DNA from: Priapulus caudatus
Lineage: Eukaryota > Priapulida > Priapulimorpha > Priapulimorphida > Priapulidae
Assembly: GCF_000485595.1 (NCBI RefSeq)
Contig: NW_014578055.1
Coordinates: 22,818 to 70,060 of the forward strand
Reading direction: 5' to 3'
DNA: 47,243 nucleotides
The notes below the pieces were generated by a model, which was not told where the DNA came from, did no database searches, and worked only from the letters and a program-made list of their open reading frames with translations. Positions within the stretch are counted from its first letter, which is position 1. Each line of letters starts with the position of its first letter. The position numbers were made by a program, and so were the translations under genes. Shown here piece by piece: positions 25,301 to 29,616 of this stretch.

Positions 25301-28300
25301 CACAGCAAGATCTAAAACTAAAAGAGATTGTTCTTGTTTTTTAATGAACCACCTCTGACAATGCACGATCCCATTAACTGAAAAATTTATAAAAATATCA
25401 AATTAAAATATATTACATGGATTAATCGTGCAATTACTGAATAATATTCATAGACTATTATGAATACTCTTAGCATGACATCACAGTAAATCATTTGCTT
25501 GTAATTTTACCCTGCAAAGCATTTTAGATTTCCACAAATAAGCACAACTTCACGTTGGACACTAAGAGTAAATTTCTTTCTAATTCCTATAGCTCTATAA
25601 TTTATGTATAAATTATGGAATTATTACAAAATGTTAATTATTTGCTATCTATTACTCACCCTGGCAGTGACCTTTTCAATATTCCATGTGGCAATGGTAT
25701 GTCTTGTGGAAGAGGAATCTGTGCTGGTACTAAAACGAGTACAATTGCTACAATTTTTCAACAAAATCTGGACCACCACCAGCAATCTTTGTCACTTAAA
25801 AAGTGTGTAAAAATGGACTCACTTTACGGCACTTGCCTTTCAAATAGCTACTACGACTAGTAATTGCTTGGGTACTAGTTGCGCTACAGTGCTAGTAGGG
25901 TTTACTAACGAAACTCGCATCTTAGCATAAAATAGTGGCAGGGGGATGACACTGTTCATTATCAGTGATAGTAAACAGTGCAAATTATCACTGCATGTGA
26001 CCACTGTGACTGTGAGTTACTGTTGATTTTAAAAAAAGTCCAAAATATTACGTAAAACTAACCCATAGGCATGCCTGGCATATCGGGCAGTGGAATTTCT
26101 TCTAATTGAACTCTCTGTGCTTGCTTGACAGCATCTGTAACATGTATGCAAAACAGGGTATTATTAGTATGTATTACTATTACCTTTACTTATTTACCAA
26201 TGTATCATTCGTCCCACCATGTCCGGTGATGCACTACAGATCTACACCATTGCTACCTCAGTCATGGCATAGTAATTATCTTAAACGTTTAGATACCGAT
26301 ATACCTGGCTTAATTAAATGTCAGTTATCAAGTATAATGTTGCTGTTATGTGAGATCTAATTTGATTCTTGCACTCACCAAAGTAGTTCATCAGTTCTTG
26401 TCTCTTTTTGTTGTAGTCCGTTTCCCACCTATGGTGAATAATAAACAACAGAGGATTAATTCCTATCCAAGTGTACATAATATAATCCGACATAGCAGAA
26501 AATAACGTATTGTAGCTTATCAAACAGAATAGATAACACACACATTATTTTTAATTAATAAGTCCATATCTATTACTCCTATCCGACTAAAGCTCTTAAT
26601 ACTTCAACTAAATACAGAACACAATAAAAAGATTGCATCTTGGAACTTACTATGAAATGTTTGGCTAGCTTACGTGCCAATTATCATAAGGTCACTTAAA
26701 TAACAAATTATGGTAAGCAGCAGTCTACAGTAATAACTGTGACGATATAAGATGGTACTTACTTTCTCATCATCACATACATCTCTGGATCTTCCTTTTC
26801 CTGCAAGCACACGAATATATCAGCCATATTCTAAACAGGTGAGCAACAACTAGTTTGGCATTATGCAAGTTGTATTTAATAGTCATGAAATCATTTGTAA
26901 AAATTACTAACATAGAGTCGCATGACGCGGTCGAACGTATCCTTGAGTTTCTTCCTTTTGTCCTTCAAAACCTTTTCATTCAATGATGGAGGGTTGTTGG
27001 GATCGAATTCTGGTGGAAAGAAAAATGGATATATTTAACATTACAGTAAATGGTCGTAATTGTCATCCACATCAAATCAATTGCTATCAAAGTGTAGGAA
27101 AAAATCCAATTAAAACTCGTATTTTTTGAATTTCAATCTGCAGCAATGCTGCACGTCAGAATAACATGAAATAAGCATAAAGAGATAGGAAAACGCACCC
27201 ATTTGATCAATTGCTTCCAGCTCCACTATCAACTGCTGCGGATCTTTTCCCTTTAGTACGGCTGCTCGTACGAGTTGTCGCTGTTTCTTGTTCTTTTTCA
27301 GTTCCTTTTTTCGGGCCTCCTTACCTACAAAACAAAAAATCATCATCAGTCATCTAAATAATATCAACATATATCATTAGAACAGACTTTGGCAACAAGG
27401 TATGAAACAAAATGCATTTCCGATGTAATGAAAGGCATGCCCTACGCTTACTCAGTTACTGTACAAAGGTGGATCTACTATCCCAACACCTAAGTGGTGA
27501 GTATCAATGCATACATTGCAAACAATCTATCTGCATATTTGTTTTACGTAAATATTGTTTGTAATGTTACATGTAATTTTTAATTATCAATTATCTCAAT
27601 AATACCGCAACAAAACAAATCACTTTTAATCAGCGCACTTCACTGTTCACACACCGACTCAGACACAGTGCCACTGGCACTACCACTGGCAGTGGCAGTT
27701 GTGTGGATTATTATGAATGGTATATTACTAGGGTTGGTGTATTTAGATAATCGCATTGTCTTTCTATCTAAACGTAAACCATTCTTTTAGTTTTAGTCTA
27801 GTATGACTTGAGTCTGCTACTGTCTGCATGGCTAATGACTGTTATGAGCACAGGCACTTGGAGCATTTCAATAAAATATAATGCTAAATAAATATGAAAT
27901 CTATTTACTACCAAAGGCAAAGTCTTAATGTTCCTCTACTATCTTTCACCTATTATTGCCGACAATTTCCTGCAAATGCTCATCTGCAACACACACTGGT
28001 TGCCGCACCCTAGCTGCTGCATACTGACACACAAATATATAGCAGGTAAGAAAGCGTGCTGCCAAAATTCGTTCAACGCTCGCTCGATTTCACACGAATA
28101 TATACGAAATATTCAACCATTCTACTCCATCTTTGTTTCTATTTGAAGAACAGTGTTCACTTGTTATAAAAACATACTGTCTGTGTTCGTAACCGAGCTG
28201 TGTCAAGCGAAATCACACAGTCTGACGAAATTCTCGCGTTCGCTCCCGTTGCGCAGTTTATGTAAATGGCTGTCGGAATCAGGAAACACCCACCGGCGCT

Positions 28301-29114
28301 CTTCGTGATCTCATTTTTGCACCGCTTTTTGCAACGCTCCACTGGTGGCTTTGACAAGGCTCGTACGGGAGTTAGAAAGCAGCGTGTTAGTTTCCCAAAA
28401 TGCAGTGTGCCGCGGCCTATAGCCCTGTACTTGCATCGAAATCAAGCGAGCGTCGAGCGAATTTTGGCAGCACGCTTTCCTACCTGCTATAGTATATATT
28501 TATGTGTCAGTGTGCAGCAGCTATTGTGCTAGTCCGCAAATGCAGACGTTATAACTCCGCTTTGCTAATCTGAAGGTGCGGGTTTATCGTCTGCAGTCAC
28601 CCTTGTAAAAATTGTTGCAATTTTTGTTGTGGGCATTGGATAGGTGAATCTAGTAGCACTGAGGGCGTGANNNNNNNNNNNNNNNNNNNNNNNNNNNNNN
28701 NNNNNNNNNNNNNNNNNNNNNNNNNNNNNNNNNNNNNNNNNNNNNNNNNNNNNNNNNNNNNNNNNNNNNNNNNNNNNNNNNNNNNNNNNNNNNNNNNNNN
28801 NNNNNNNNNNNNNNNNNNNNNNNNNNNNNNNNNNNNNNNNNNNNNNNNNNNNNNNNNNNNNNNNNNNNNNNNNNNNNNNNNNNNNNNNNNNNNNNNNNNN
28901 NNNNNNNNNNNNNNNNNNNNNNNNNNNNNNNNNNNNNNNNNNNNNNNNNNNNNNNNNAGTACCCTGGGGAACATAAGACCCTATGAGCGCGAGTTACAGT
29001 GTACAGACAGCAATCAGCATGTCAATTTTTTGCGATGTGCTGCTACTTACGAGCTTGATCAGTAGGGTTCATAAACTTCCCACTTTTCGTGGTGCTAATC
29101 GACCGCCGCCCCAT
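784..29114 (-). CDS. WBP11: WW domain-binding protein 11, complete gene (15 exons)
   Basis: WBP11 (SIPP1/Npw38BP) is a nuclear spliceosome-associated protein. It binds the WW domain of PQBP1 through proline/PGR-rich stretches and regulates protein phosphatase 1. Joining exons 29114-29051, 27324-27199, 27009-26912, 26800-26763, 26428-26379, 26134-26063, 25729-25660, 25221-25037, 24827-24720, 10298-10150, 6098-5927, 5655-5485, 6670-6518, 2471-2331 and 896-784 gives 1710 nt with no internal stop, or 569 residues (human about 641). Visible signatures are the basic N-terminus ([20 protein letters not shown]), IPLPDMP-type motifs in exon 6, an acidic run in exon 8, a PP1-docking-like RTIRF in exon 10, proline-rich exons 11-13 with PPPGRP, and the conserved end [13 protein letters not shown]. 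Exon 13 comes from one copy, and exons 11-12 from the other, of a tandem duplication. The written order is therefore not colinear on the assembled strand, which I take as an assembly fault. Confidence 0.95.
897..1265. other. WBP11 intron 14, proximal part
   Basis: Intronic sequence between exon 15 and the minisatellite at 1266. I see no gene, repeat array or clear regulatory element here. Confidence 0.5.
1266..2310. repeat. 22-bp minisatellite (CACAGCACACACCACATCCT type)
   Basis: About 45 copies of a 22-bp unit, CACAGCACACACCACATCCTAA, fill most of WBP11 intron 14. From 1260 to 1480 the copies are regular. From about 1480 onward they carry many single-base insertions, mostly G or C, as in uncorrected long reads. 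The 171-residue frame running through it is a repeat artefact. Confidence 0.9.
2331..2471 (-). CDS. WBP11: WBP11 exon 14
   Basis: Acceptor GTGTGTAG precedes 2471 and donor GTAAGG follows 2331. It codes residues about 486-532 including [13 protein letters not shown] and [14 protein letters not shown], which match the WBP11 region just before the C-terminal box. Confidence 0.95.
2548..2715. repeat. (ATGG)n microsatellite
   Basis: Imperfect GGAT/ATGG tetranucleotide array in WBP11 intron 13. It explains the histidine/proline/serine-rich open frames on the minus strand. Confidence 0.95.
2720..3298. other. WBP11 intron 13, AT-rich stretch
   Basis: AT-rich intronic DNA with no convincing ORF or transposon end that I can define. 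Confidence 0.5.
3299..3327. repeat. (TA)n microsatellite
   Basis: Uninterrupted TA dinucleotides, just left of the tandem duplication that begins near 3380. Confidence 0.95.
3392..3548 (-). pseudogene. WBP11: Damaged duplicate of WBP11 exon 13
   Basis: Nearly identical to the exon at 6518-6670 but with several single-base insertions that break the frame, for example in the stretches coding [15 protein letters not shown]. The indel pattern looks like sequencing error rather than evolutionary decay. Confidence 0.85.
3690..4130. repeat. Pyrimidine-rich minisatellite (TTCTATTCTCC type)
   Basis: Degenerate tandem units of roughly 20-25 bp made of TTCTATTCTCC/TTTGATTCTC with CCCCA spacers. A second copy is at 6815-7205 inside duplication copy B. 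The leucine/serine/proline-rich ORFs here come from the repeat. Confidence 0.9.
4600..5230. repeat. Interspersed repeat with internal duplication
   Basis: Contains two similar modules, each with TTGCCAAAAAGTGG, GGCTCGAA(A/T)GTAGGTC and GGTCAAACGGTTCTTGAG, the second ending in the pyrimidine-free run GACGGACGGACAGACGGACG. The duplicate is at 7650-8290. It has the look of a dispersed non-coding element, but I could not define its ends. Confidence 0.6.
5485..5655 (-). CDS. WBP11: WBP11 exon 12 (intact copy)
   Basis: Acceptor TTTTGCAG precedes 5655 and donor GTAAGT follows 5485. It codes residues about 378-434, rich in PPGPPPG and containing [11 protein letters not shown], the PGR-type ligand expected for the PQBP1 WW domain. 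The other copy (8570-8751) is frame-broken. Confidence 0.9.
5735..5918. repeat. (CAT)n and (CAG/CAA)n trinucleotide array
   Basis: Compound trinucleotide repeat in the intron between exons 11 and 12. It produces poly-Asp, poly-Met and poly-Ile shadow ORFs. A degraded copy lies at 8860-9055. Confidence 0.95.
5927..6098 (-). CDS. WBP11: WBP11 exon 11 (intact copy)
   Basis: Acceptor GCGAGCAG precedes 6098; GCGAG three bases upstream is also possible and stays in phase. Donor GTAATC follows 5927. It codes residues about 321-377: [18 protein letters not shown], an acidic GGGEEES stretch and PPGPPPG. Confidence 0.85.
6273..6505. mobile_element. Truncated copy of 350-bp CAGGGGT transposon
   Basis: Begins with the terminal repeat CAGGGGTAGAAATGAAC after ATATCT (6267-6272), as does the full copy at 9446. 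It stops at about 6505, where duplication copy B begins. The right third and the right terminal repeat are missing. Confidence 0.9.
6518..6670 (-). CDS. WBP11: WBP11 exon 13 (intact copy)
   Basis: Acceptor CCCTGCAG precedes 6670 and donor GTACGT follows 6518. It codes residues about 435-485 including [19 protein letters not shown], equivalent to the human PNPGVLSAPPNLIQRPK region. Confidence 0.95.
6815..7205. repeat. Pyrimidine-rich minisatellite, second copy
   Basis: Copy B equivalent of 3690-4130, more regular, built from TTCTATTCTCCC and TTTGATTCTC units. Confidence 0.9.
8570..8751 (-). pseudogene. WBP11: Damaged duplicate of WBP11 exon 12
   Basis: Matches 5485-5655 with about ten single-base insertions or deletions. 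The proline-rich frame is lost. Confidence 0.85.
9066..9266 (-). pseudogene. WBP11: Damaged duplicate of WBP11 exon 11
   Basis: Matches 5927-6098 but is about 29 bp longer because of scattered inserted bases, so no frame remains open through it. Confidence 0.85.
9446..9800. mobile_element. Complete 355-bp non-autonomous DNA transposon
   Basis: Termini CAGGGGTTAGAAATGAAC and GTTAATTTCGCACTCTG are imperfect inverted repeats. The element is flanked by direct ATATCT at 9440-9445 and 9801-9806, a target-site duplication. The interior repeats GGGAGTCC-type words. There is no ORF. Relatives are at 6273-6505 and 40412-40763. The CAGGG terminus suggests a hAT-like origin, but the 5-6 bp duplication is shorter than the usual 8. 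Confidence 0.9.
9807..10149. other. WBP11 intron 10, remaining part
   Basis: AT-rich intron sequence between the transposon and exon 10. I see no further feature. Confidence 0.5.
10150..10298 (-). CDS. WBP11: WBP11 exon 10 (PP1-docking region)
   Basis: Acceptor AATTACAG precedes 10298 and donor GTCAGT follows 10150. It codes residues about 271-320. NRTIRFADD resembles the SVRFAD PP1-binding site of human WBP11, and [13 protein letters not shown] matches human [12 protein letters not shown]. Confidence 0.95.
10299..11636. other. WBP11 intron 9, distal part
   Basis: No exon or definable transposon seen. It contains a G-rich tract at 10912-10960 and ends at an assembly gap. Confidence 0.5.
10926..10960 (+). 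other. G-quadruplex-capable G-rich tract
   Basis: Four runs of three to five G (10926-10930, 10937-10941, 10949-10951, 10956-10960) with loops of 6, 7 and 4 nt meet the usual G4 rule on the plus strand. On the WBP11 transcript the sequence is C-rich, so any effect would be at the DNA level. Confidence 0.6.
11637..11661. other. Assembly gap (25 N)
   Basis: Run of 25 N. The sequence immediately to its right is the outer end of the left arm of the large inverted duplication, starting inside a copy of WBP11 exon 3. Confidence 1.
11805..11840 (+). pseudogene. WBP11: Inverted copy of WBP11 exon 4
   Basis: GAAAAGGAAGATCCAGAGAT after TTGCAG, as in 26763-26800, but with indels before GTAAGG that break the frame. 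Confidence 0.85.
12197..12248 (+). pseudogene. WBP11: Inverted copy of WBP11 exon 5
   Basis: Matches 26379-26428 with inserted bases. The donor has become CTTTGTGAG rather than CTTTGGTGAG. Confidence 0.8.
12524..12597 (+). pseudogene. WBP11: Inverted copy of WBP11 exon 6
   Basis: Matches 26063-26134, including the [11 protein letters not shown] coding stretch, with frame-breaking indels. Confidence 0.8.
12948..13017 (+). pseudogene. WBP11: Inverted copy of WBP11 exon 7
   Basis: Matches 25660-25729 with substitutions and indels. A GTAAGT donor is retained. Confidence 0.8.
13480..13675 (+). pseudogene. WBP11: Inverted copy of WBP11 exon 8
   Basis: Matches 25037-25221 but is 11 bp longer, with scattered single-base insertions. 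The acidic run is no longer in frame with the proline-rich part. Confidence 0.85.
13891..14004 (+). pseudogene. WBP11: Inverted copy of WBP11 exon 9
   Basis: Matches 24720-24827 with six or so extra bases. Both splice sites can still be recognised. Confidence 0.8.
14005..15633. other. Inverted copy of WBP11 intron 9 sequence
   Basis: Reverse-complement match to about 23171-24719. No additional feature seen on either strand. Confidence 0.7.
15634..15846 (-). pseudogene. Damaged copy of the membrane-segment exon
   Basis: Reverse-complement match to 22964-23170 with several indels. The TM-coding frame is interrupted and the TAG stop is lost. Confidence 0.8.
16157..17727. repeat. 18-bp minisatellite (CTGTCCCCCTTCACTCAC), error-rich
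   Basis: About 85 copies of an 18-bp unit. Inserted G and C and missing bases disturb nearly every copy, in contrast to the clean copies at 21945-22035 and 22456-22533. Because the unit length is a multiple of three, it opens long frames (up to 534 codons) that are not genes. Confidence 0.95.
17728..18671. mobile_element. Putative 0.94-kb non-autonomous DNA transposon inside the minisatellite
   Basis: Interrupts the CTGTCC array. The left end GCAGGGTTTGAAAATA and the right end, read inverted as CAGCCGGTTGAAAATA, form imperfect terminal repeats, each followed by CGATC..GATCC..GATCACCG-like words. CTTTAC at 17722-17727 and 18672-18677 is a possible target-site duplication, though it is also part of the minisatellite. 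No ORF was found. Confidence 0.6.
18672..19340. repeat. 18-bp minisatellite, continuation
   Basis: Same CTGTCC(C)CTTCACTCAC unit as 16157-17727, again error-rich. Its open frames of 220-260 codons are repeat artefacts. Confidence 0.95.
19341..19610. repeat. Direct duplicate of 22022-22285 (left copy)
   Basis: Carries TTTGACAGACATGCAGGAGT, GAACTGGTTGCCCCCACCCT and GCCGTCTACAAATATTGGTT in the same order and orientation as 22022-22285, with extra bases. It joins the CTGTCC array to the TGCG array, as its twin does. Confidence 0.9.
19611..21050. repeat. TG/TGCG-rich minisatellite, about 56-bp unit
   Basis: About 25 imperfect units of GTGTGTAGGTGCACTCGCGT followed by GTGTACACGTGTGTCTGTGC and ATGCGTGCGTGCGTCT. 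All six frames stay open over long stretches because of the repeat (Cys/Val-rich on plus, His/Thr-rich on minus). These are not genes. Confidence 0.95.
21040..21160. repeat. Inverted repeat, left arm (pairs with 21780-21900)
   Basis: AGAGAGCGTGTGCTAGCACT and TGGTCTAGATATAAAACACG reappear inverted at 21780-21900. This is the innermost part of the inverted duplication. Confidence 0.85.
21165..21465. repeat. 301-bp segment with 39-bp terminal inverted repeats
   Basis: GGTAATCCGAAAACGAGTTG at 21165 and its inverse ending at 21465 lie within about 39-bp arms that differ by an indel. It may be a short inverted-repeat transposon. I could not find a target-site duplication. GGTCA repeats with 7-bp period sit at 21203-21221. 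Confidence 0.6.
21656..21856 (+). other. Short ORF of unknown meaning
   Basis: An open frame starting [20 protein letters not shown] has non-repetitive, protein-like composition for about 60 codons before running into the inverted repeat. I do not recognise it. It has no visible splice or promoter context and may be chance. Confidence 0.2.
21780..21900. repeat. Inverted repeat, right arm (pairs with 21040-21160)
   Basis: Reverse complement of 21040-21160 with a few indels. It is followed by one inverted unit of the TGCG minisatellite (21890-21940). Confidence 0.85.
21945..22035. repeat. 18-bp minisatellite, clean copies
   Basis: Five nearly perfect CACCTGTCCCCCTTCACT units. They show what the noisy arrays at 16157-19340 should look like. 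Confidence 0.95.
22022..22285. repeat. Direct duplicate of 19341-19610 (right copy)
   Basis: Same unique segment with fewer extra bases, again lying between the CTGTCC array on its left and a TA/TGCG array on its right. Confidence 0.9.
22286..22455. repeat. (GTGC)n/TG minisatellite, short clean copy
   Basis: About three regular units of the same TG-rich repeat as 19611-21050, preceded by a TA run. Confidence 0.9.
22456..22690. repeat. Head-to-head CTGTCC minisatellite (palindromic junction)
   Basis: Units read CTGTCCCCCTTCACTCAC up to 22534, then switch strand to GTGAGTGAAGGGACAG from 22535 to about 22690. The switch point CCTGTCCCTCGGTGAGTGAA is a strand-inversion junction. Confidence 0.9.
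22964..23170 (+). CDS. Candidate terminal exon with one membrane segment, unidentified
   Basis: After an acceptor-like CCCGCTTTCAG, a 69-codon frame runs to TAG at 23168-23170. It has GC-rich third positions and a protein-like composition. A soluble stretch ([13 protein letters not shown] ... [14 protein letters not shown]) is followed by a hydrophobic segment [18 protein letters not shown] continuing TIGIFVC and the basic end TYRRA. This fits a single-pass C-terminal membrane anchor with a tiny tail. It lies on the strand opposite WBP11, inside WBP11 intron 9. I see no upstream exons: the left side is minisatellite. An alternative plus frame from ATG 22947 overlaps it but is less protein-like. 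I do not recognise a family. Confidence 0.45.
   Translation, partial: FRHCPNFDSGIYTADGATGTASAQGCSQVVPRTPPEGYMCWAVLGVYLAIVGLIGGTIGIFVCTYRRA
23171..24719. other. WBP11 intron 9, proximal part
   Basis: Unique-looking intron sequence, duplicated inverted at about 14005-15633. No exon found apart from the candidate at 22964-23170. Confidence 0.6.
24720..24827 (-). CDS. WBP11: WBP11 exon 9
   Basis: Acceptor TGCTTACAG precedes 24827 and donor GTGAGC follows 24720. It codes residues about 235-270, a charged helical-looking stretch with [10 protein letters not shown] and [14 protein letters not shown]. Confidence 0.9.
25037..25221 (-). CDS. WBP11: WBP11 exon 8 (proline-rich then acidic)
   Basis: Acceptor TGCTTTAG precedes 25221 and donor GTACTG follows 25037. 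It codes residues about 173-234: [15 protein letters not shown], then [15 protein letters not shown]. This matches the PPGPPPG plus acidic layout of WBP11. Confidence 0.95.
25660..25729 (-). CDS. WBP11: WBP11 exon 7
   Basis: Acceptor CGTTTTAG precedes 25729 and donor GTGAGT follows 25660. It codes [20 protein letters not shown], equivalent to human IQDIPLPGAQPPSILKK. Confidence 0.95.
26063..26134 (-). CDS. WBP11: WBP11 exon 6
   Basis: Acceptor TGTTACAG precedes 26134 and donor GTTAGT follows 26063. It codes [20 protein letters not shown], close to human AVKNAQHVEVESIPLPDMPH. Confidence 0.95.
26379..26428 (-). CDS. WBP11: WBP11 exon 5
   Basis: Acceptor ACCATAG precedes 26428 and donor GTGAGT follows 26379. 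It codes [17 protein letters not shown], aligned with human LEVEYEQKRAQLSQYFD. Confidence 0.95.
26763..26800 (-). CDS. WBP11: WBP11 exon 4
   Basis: Acceptor GCTTGCAG precedes 26800 and donor GTAAGT follows 26763. It codes [13 protein letters not shown], aligned with human EKENPDIYKELRK. Confidence 0.95.
26912..27009 (-). CDS. WBP11: WBP11 exon 3
   Basis: Acceptor TTCCACCAG precedes 27009 and donor GTTAGT follows 26912. It codes [20 protein letters not shown] and [10 protein letters not shown]. The [13 protein letters not shown] core is nearly invariant in WBP11. Confidence 0.95.
27199..27324 (-). CDS. WBP11: WBP11 exon 2
   Basis: Acceptor TTTTGTAG precedes 27324 and donor GTGCGT follows 27199. 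It codes [20 protein letters not shown] and [17 protein letters not shown], the conserved basic helical region of WBP11. Confidence 0.97.
27325..27970. other. WBP11 intron 1, distal part
   Basis: AT-rich intron with a short GTGCCACTGGCAC-type inverted word near 27670. No gene seen. Confidence 0.5.
27980..28535. mobile_element. Foldback-type element with about 83-bp inverted repeats
   Basis: 28011-28093 (TAGCTGCTGCATACTGACAC onward, through GCGTGCTGCCAAAATTCG) pairs with 28440-28522 in reverse. GCAAATGC occurs on both sides (27972-27979 and 28536-28543) and may be an 8-bp target-site duplication, although the last 20-30 bp at each end do not pair. It lies in WBP11 intron 1 and has no ORF. Confidence 0.65.
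28671..28957. other. Assembly gap (287 N)
   Basis: Run of N within WBP11 intron 1. X-filled frames across it are meaningless. Confidence 1.
29051..29114 (-). CDS. WBP11: WBP11 exon 1 with start codon
   Basis: ATG at 29112-29114 starts [20 protein letters not shown], the invariant WBP11 N-terminus. Donor GTAAGT follows 29051 after the first base of an Arg codon, which exon 2 completes. Confidence 0.97.
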
Positions 29115-29415
29115 GTTTTCGGTGCCAATTAGTAGTATGAAAACACTAGTAATACTGCACTAGTACACGTTTGTGAAAATTAACACTACAGTACAGACAT
29201 CACCATGATCTTGTACAAGCGGCAAGCCTACAGCGAGTTGTAAGGCGAATCTTGATTGGCCTTCTGATTATATTCTGCTACATGATTGGCCGTGAGTCAA
29301 ACCACCTTTACCGCCATCTAGTGGTAAAAGAGCACACAATTCGACAGGATGATATGTGACGTCACTATTTCGGCTTGGCGACCGGCGCGAACTTTTTAAG
29401 TTGGTCACATGCAAG
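29115..29415. promoter_or_regulatory. Bidirectional promoter between WBP11 and ADSL
   Basis: 301 bp separate the two divergent start codons. It contains two inverted CCAAT boxes, each GATTGGCC (ATTGG at 29255-29259 and 29285-29289, 30 bp apart), and a full CRE TGACGTCA at 29357-29364. CAAGATGGCAGCC overlaps the ADSL ATG and resembles a YY1 site. There is no obvious TATA box. CCAAT plus CRE without TATA is typical of housekeeping bidirectional promoters. Confidence 0.8.
29357..29364. promoter_or_regulatory. cAMP response element, perfect palindrome
   Basis: TGACGTCA, the consensus CREB/ATF site, 52 bp upstream of the ADSL start codon. Confidence 0.7.
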
Positions 29416-29616
29416 ATGGCAGCCTCCTTGTCAGGTAGTGATCCCTCGTCTACTGCTCAGAGATCTTTCGTTATGGCCTCGGAGCTCGAATACATGAAGT
29501 ACAGGTCACCGCTAACAGCAAGATATGCGTCACCTGAAATGTCATATAACTTTAGCGAGATGAACAAGTTTGTAAACTGGAGAAAGTTGTGGATGTGGCT
29601 TGCCAAAGCTCAGCAG
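29416..29616 (+). CDS. ADSL: ADSL exon 1
   Basis: Codes residues 1-67, ending WLAKAQQ. The exon must end after CAG at 29616 to join TLGLD in frame, which makes the intron start GCGTATG, a GC-type donor. Confidence 0.92.

Larger units (their letters stand above)
22540..26932. repeat. Right arm of large inverted duplication
   Basis: Cleaner partner of 11662-16300, read in reverse. It contains the intact WBP11 exons 4-9 in the correct orientation and ends inside exon 3, the same point at which the left arm meets the gap. Confidence 0.9.

Noticed and set aside
28597-29065. X-filled open frames
   Set aside because: They cross the 287-N gap.
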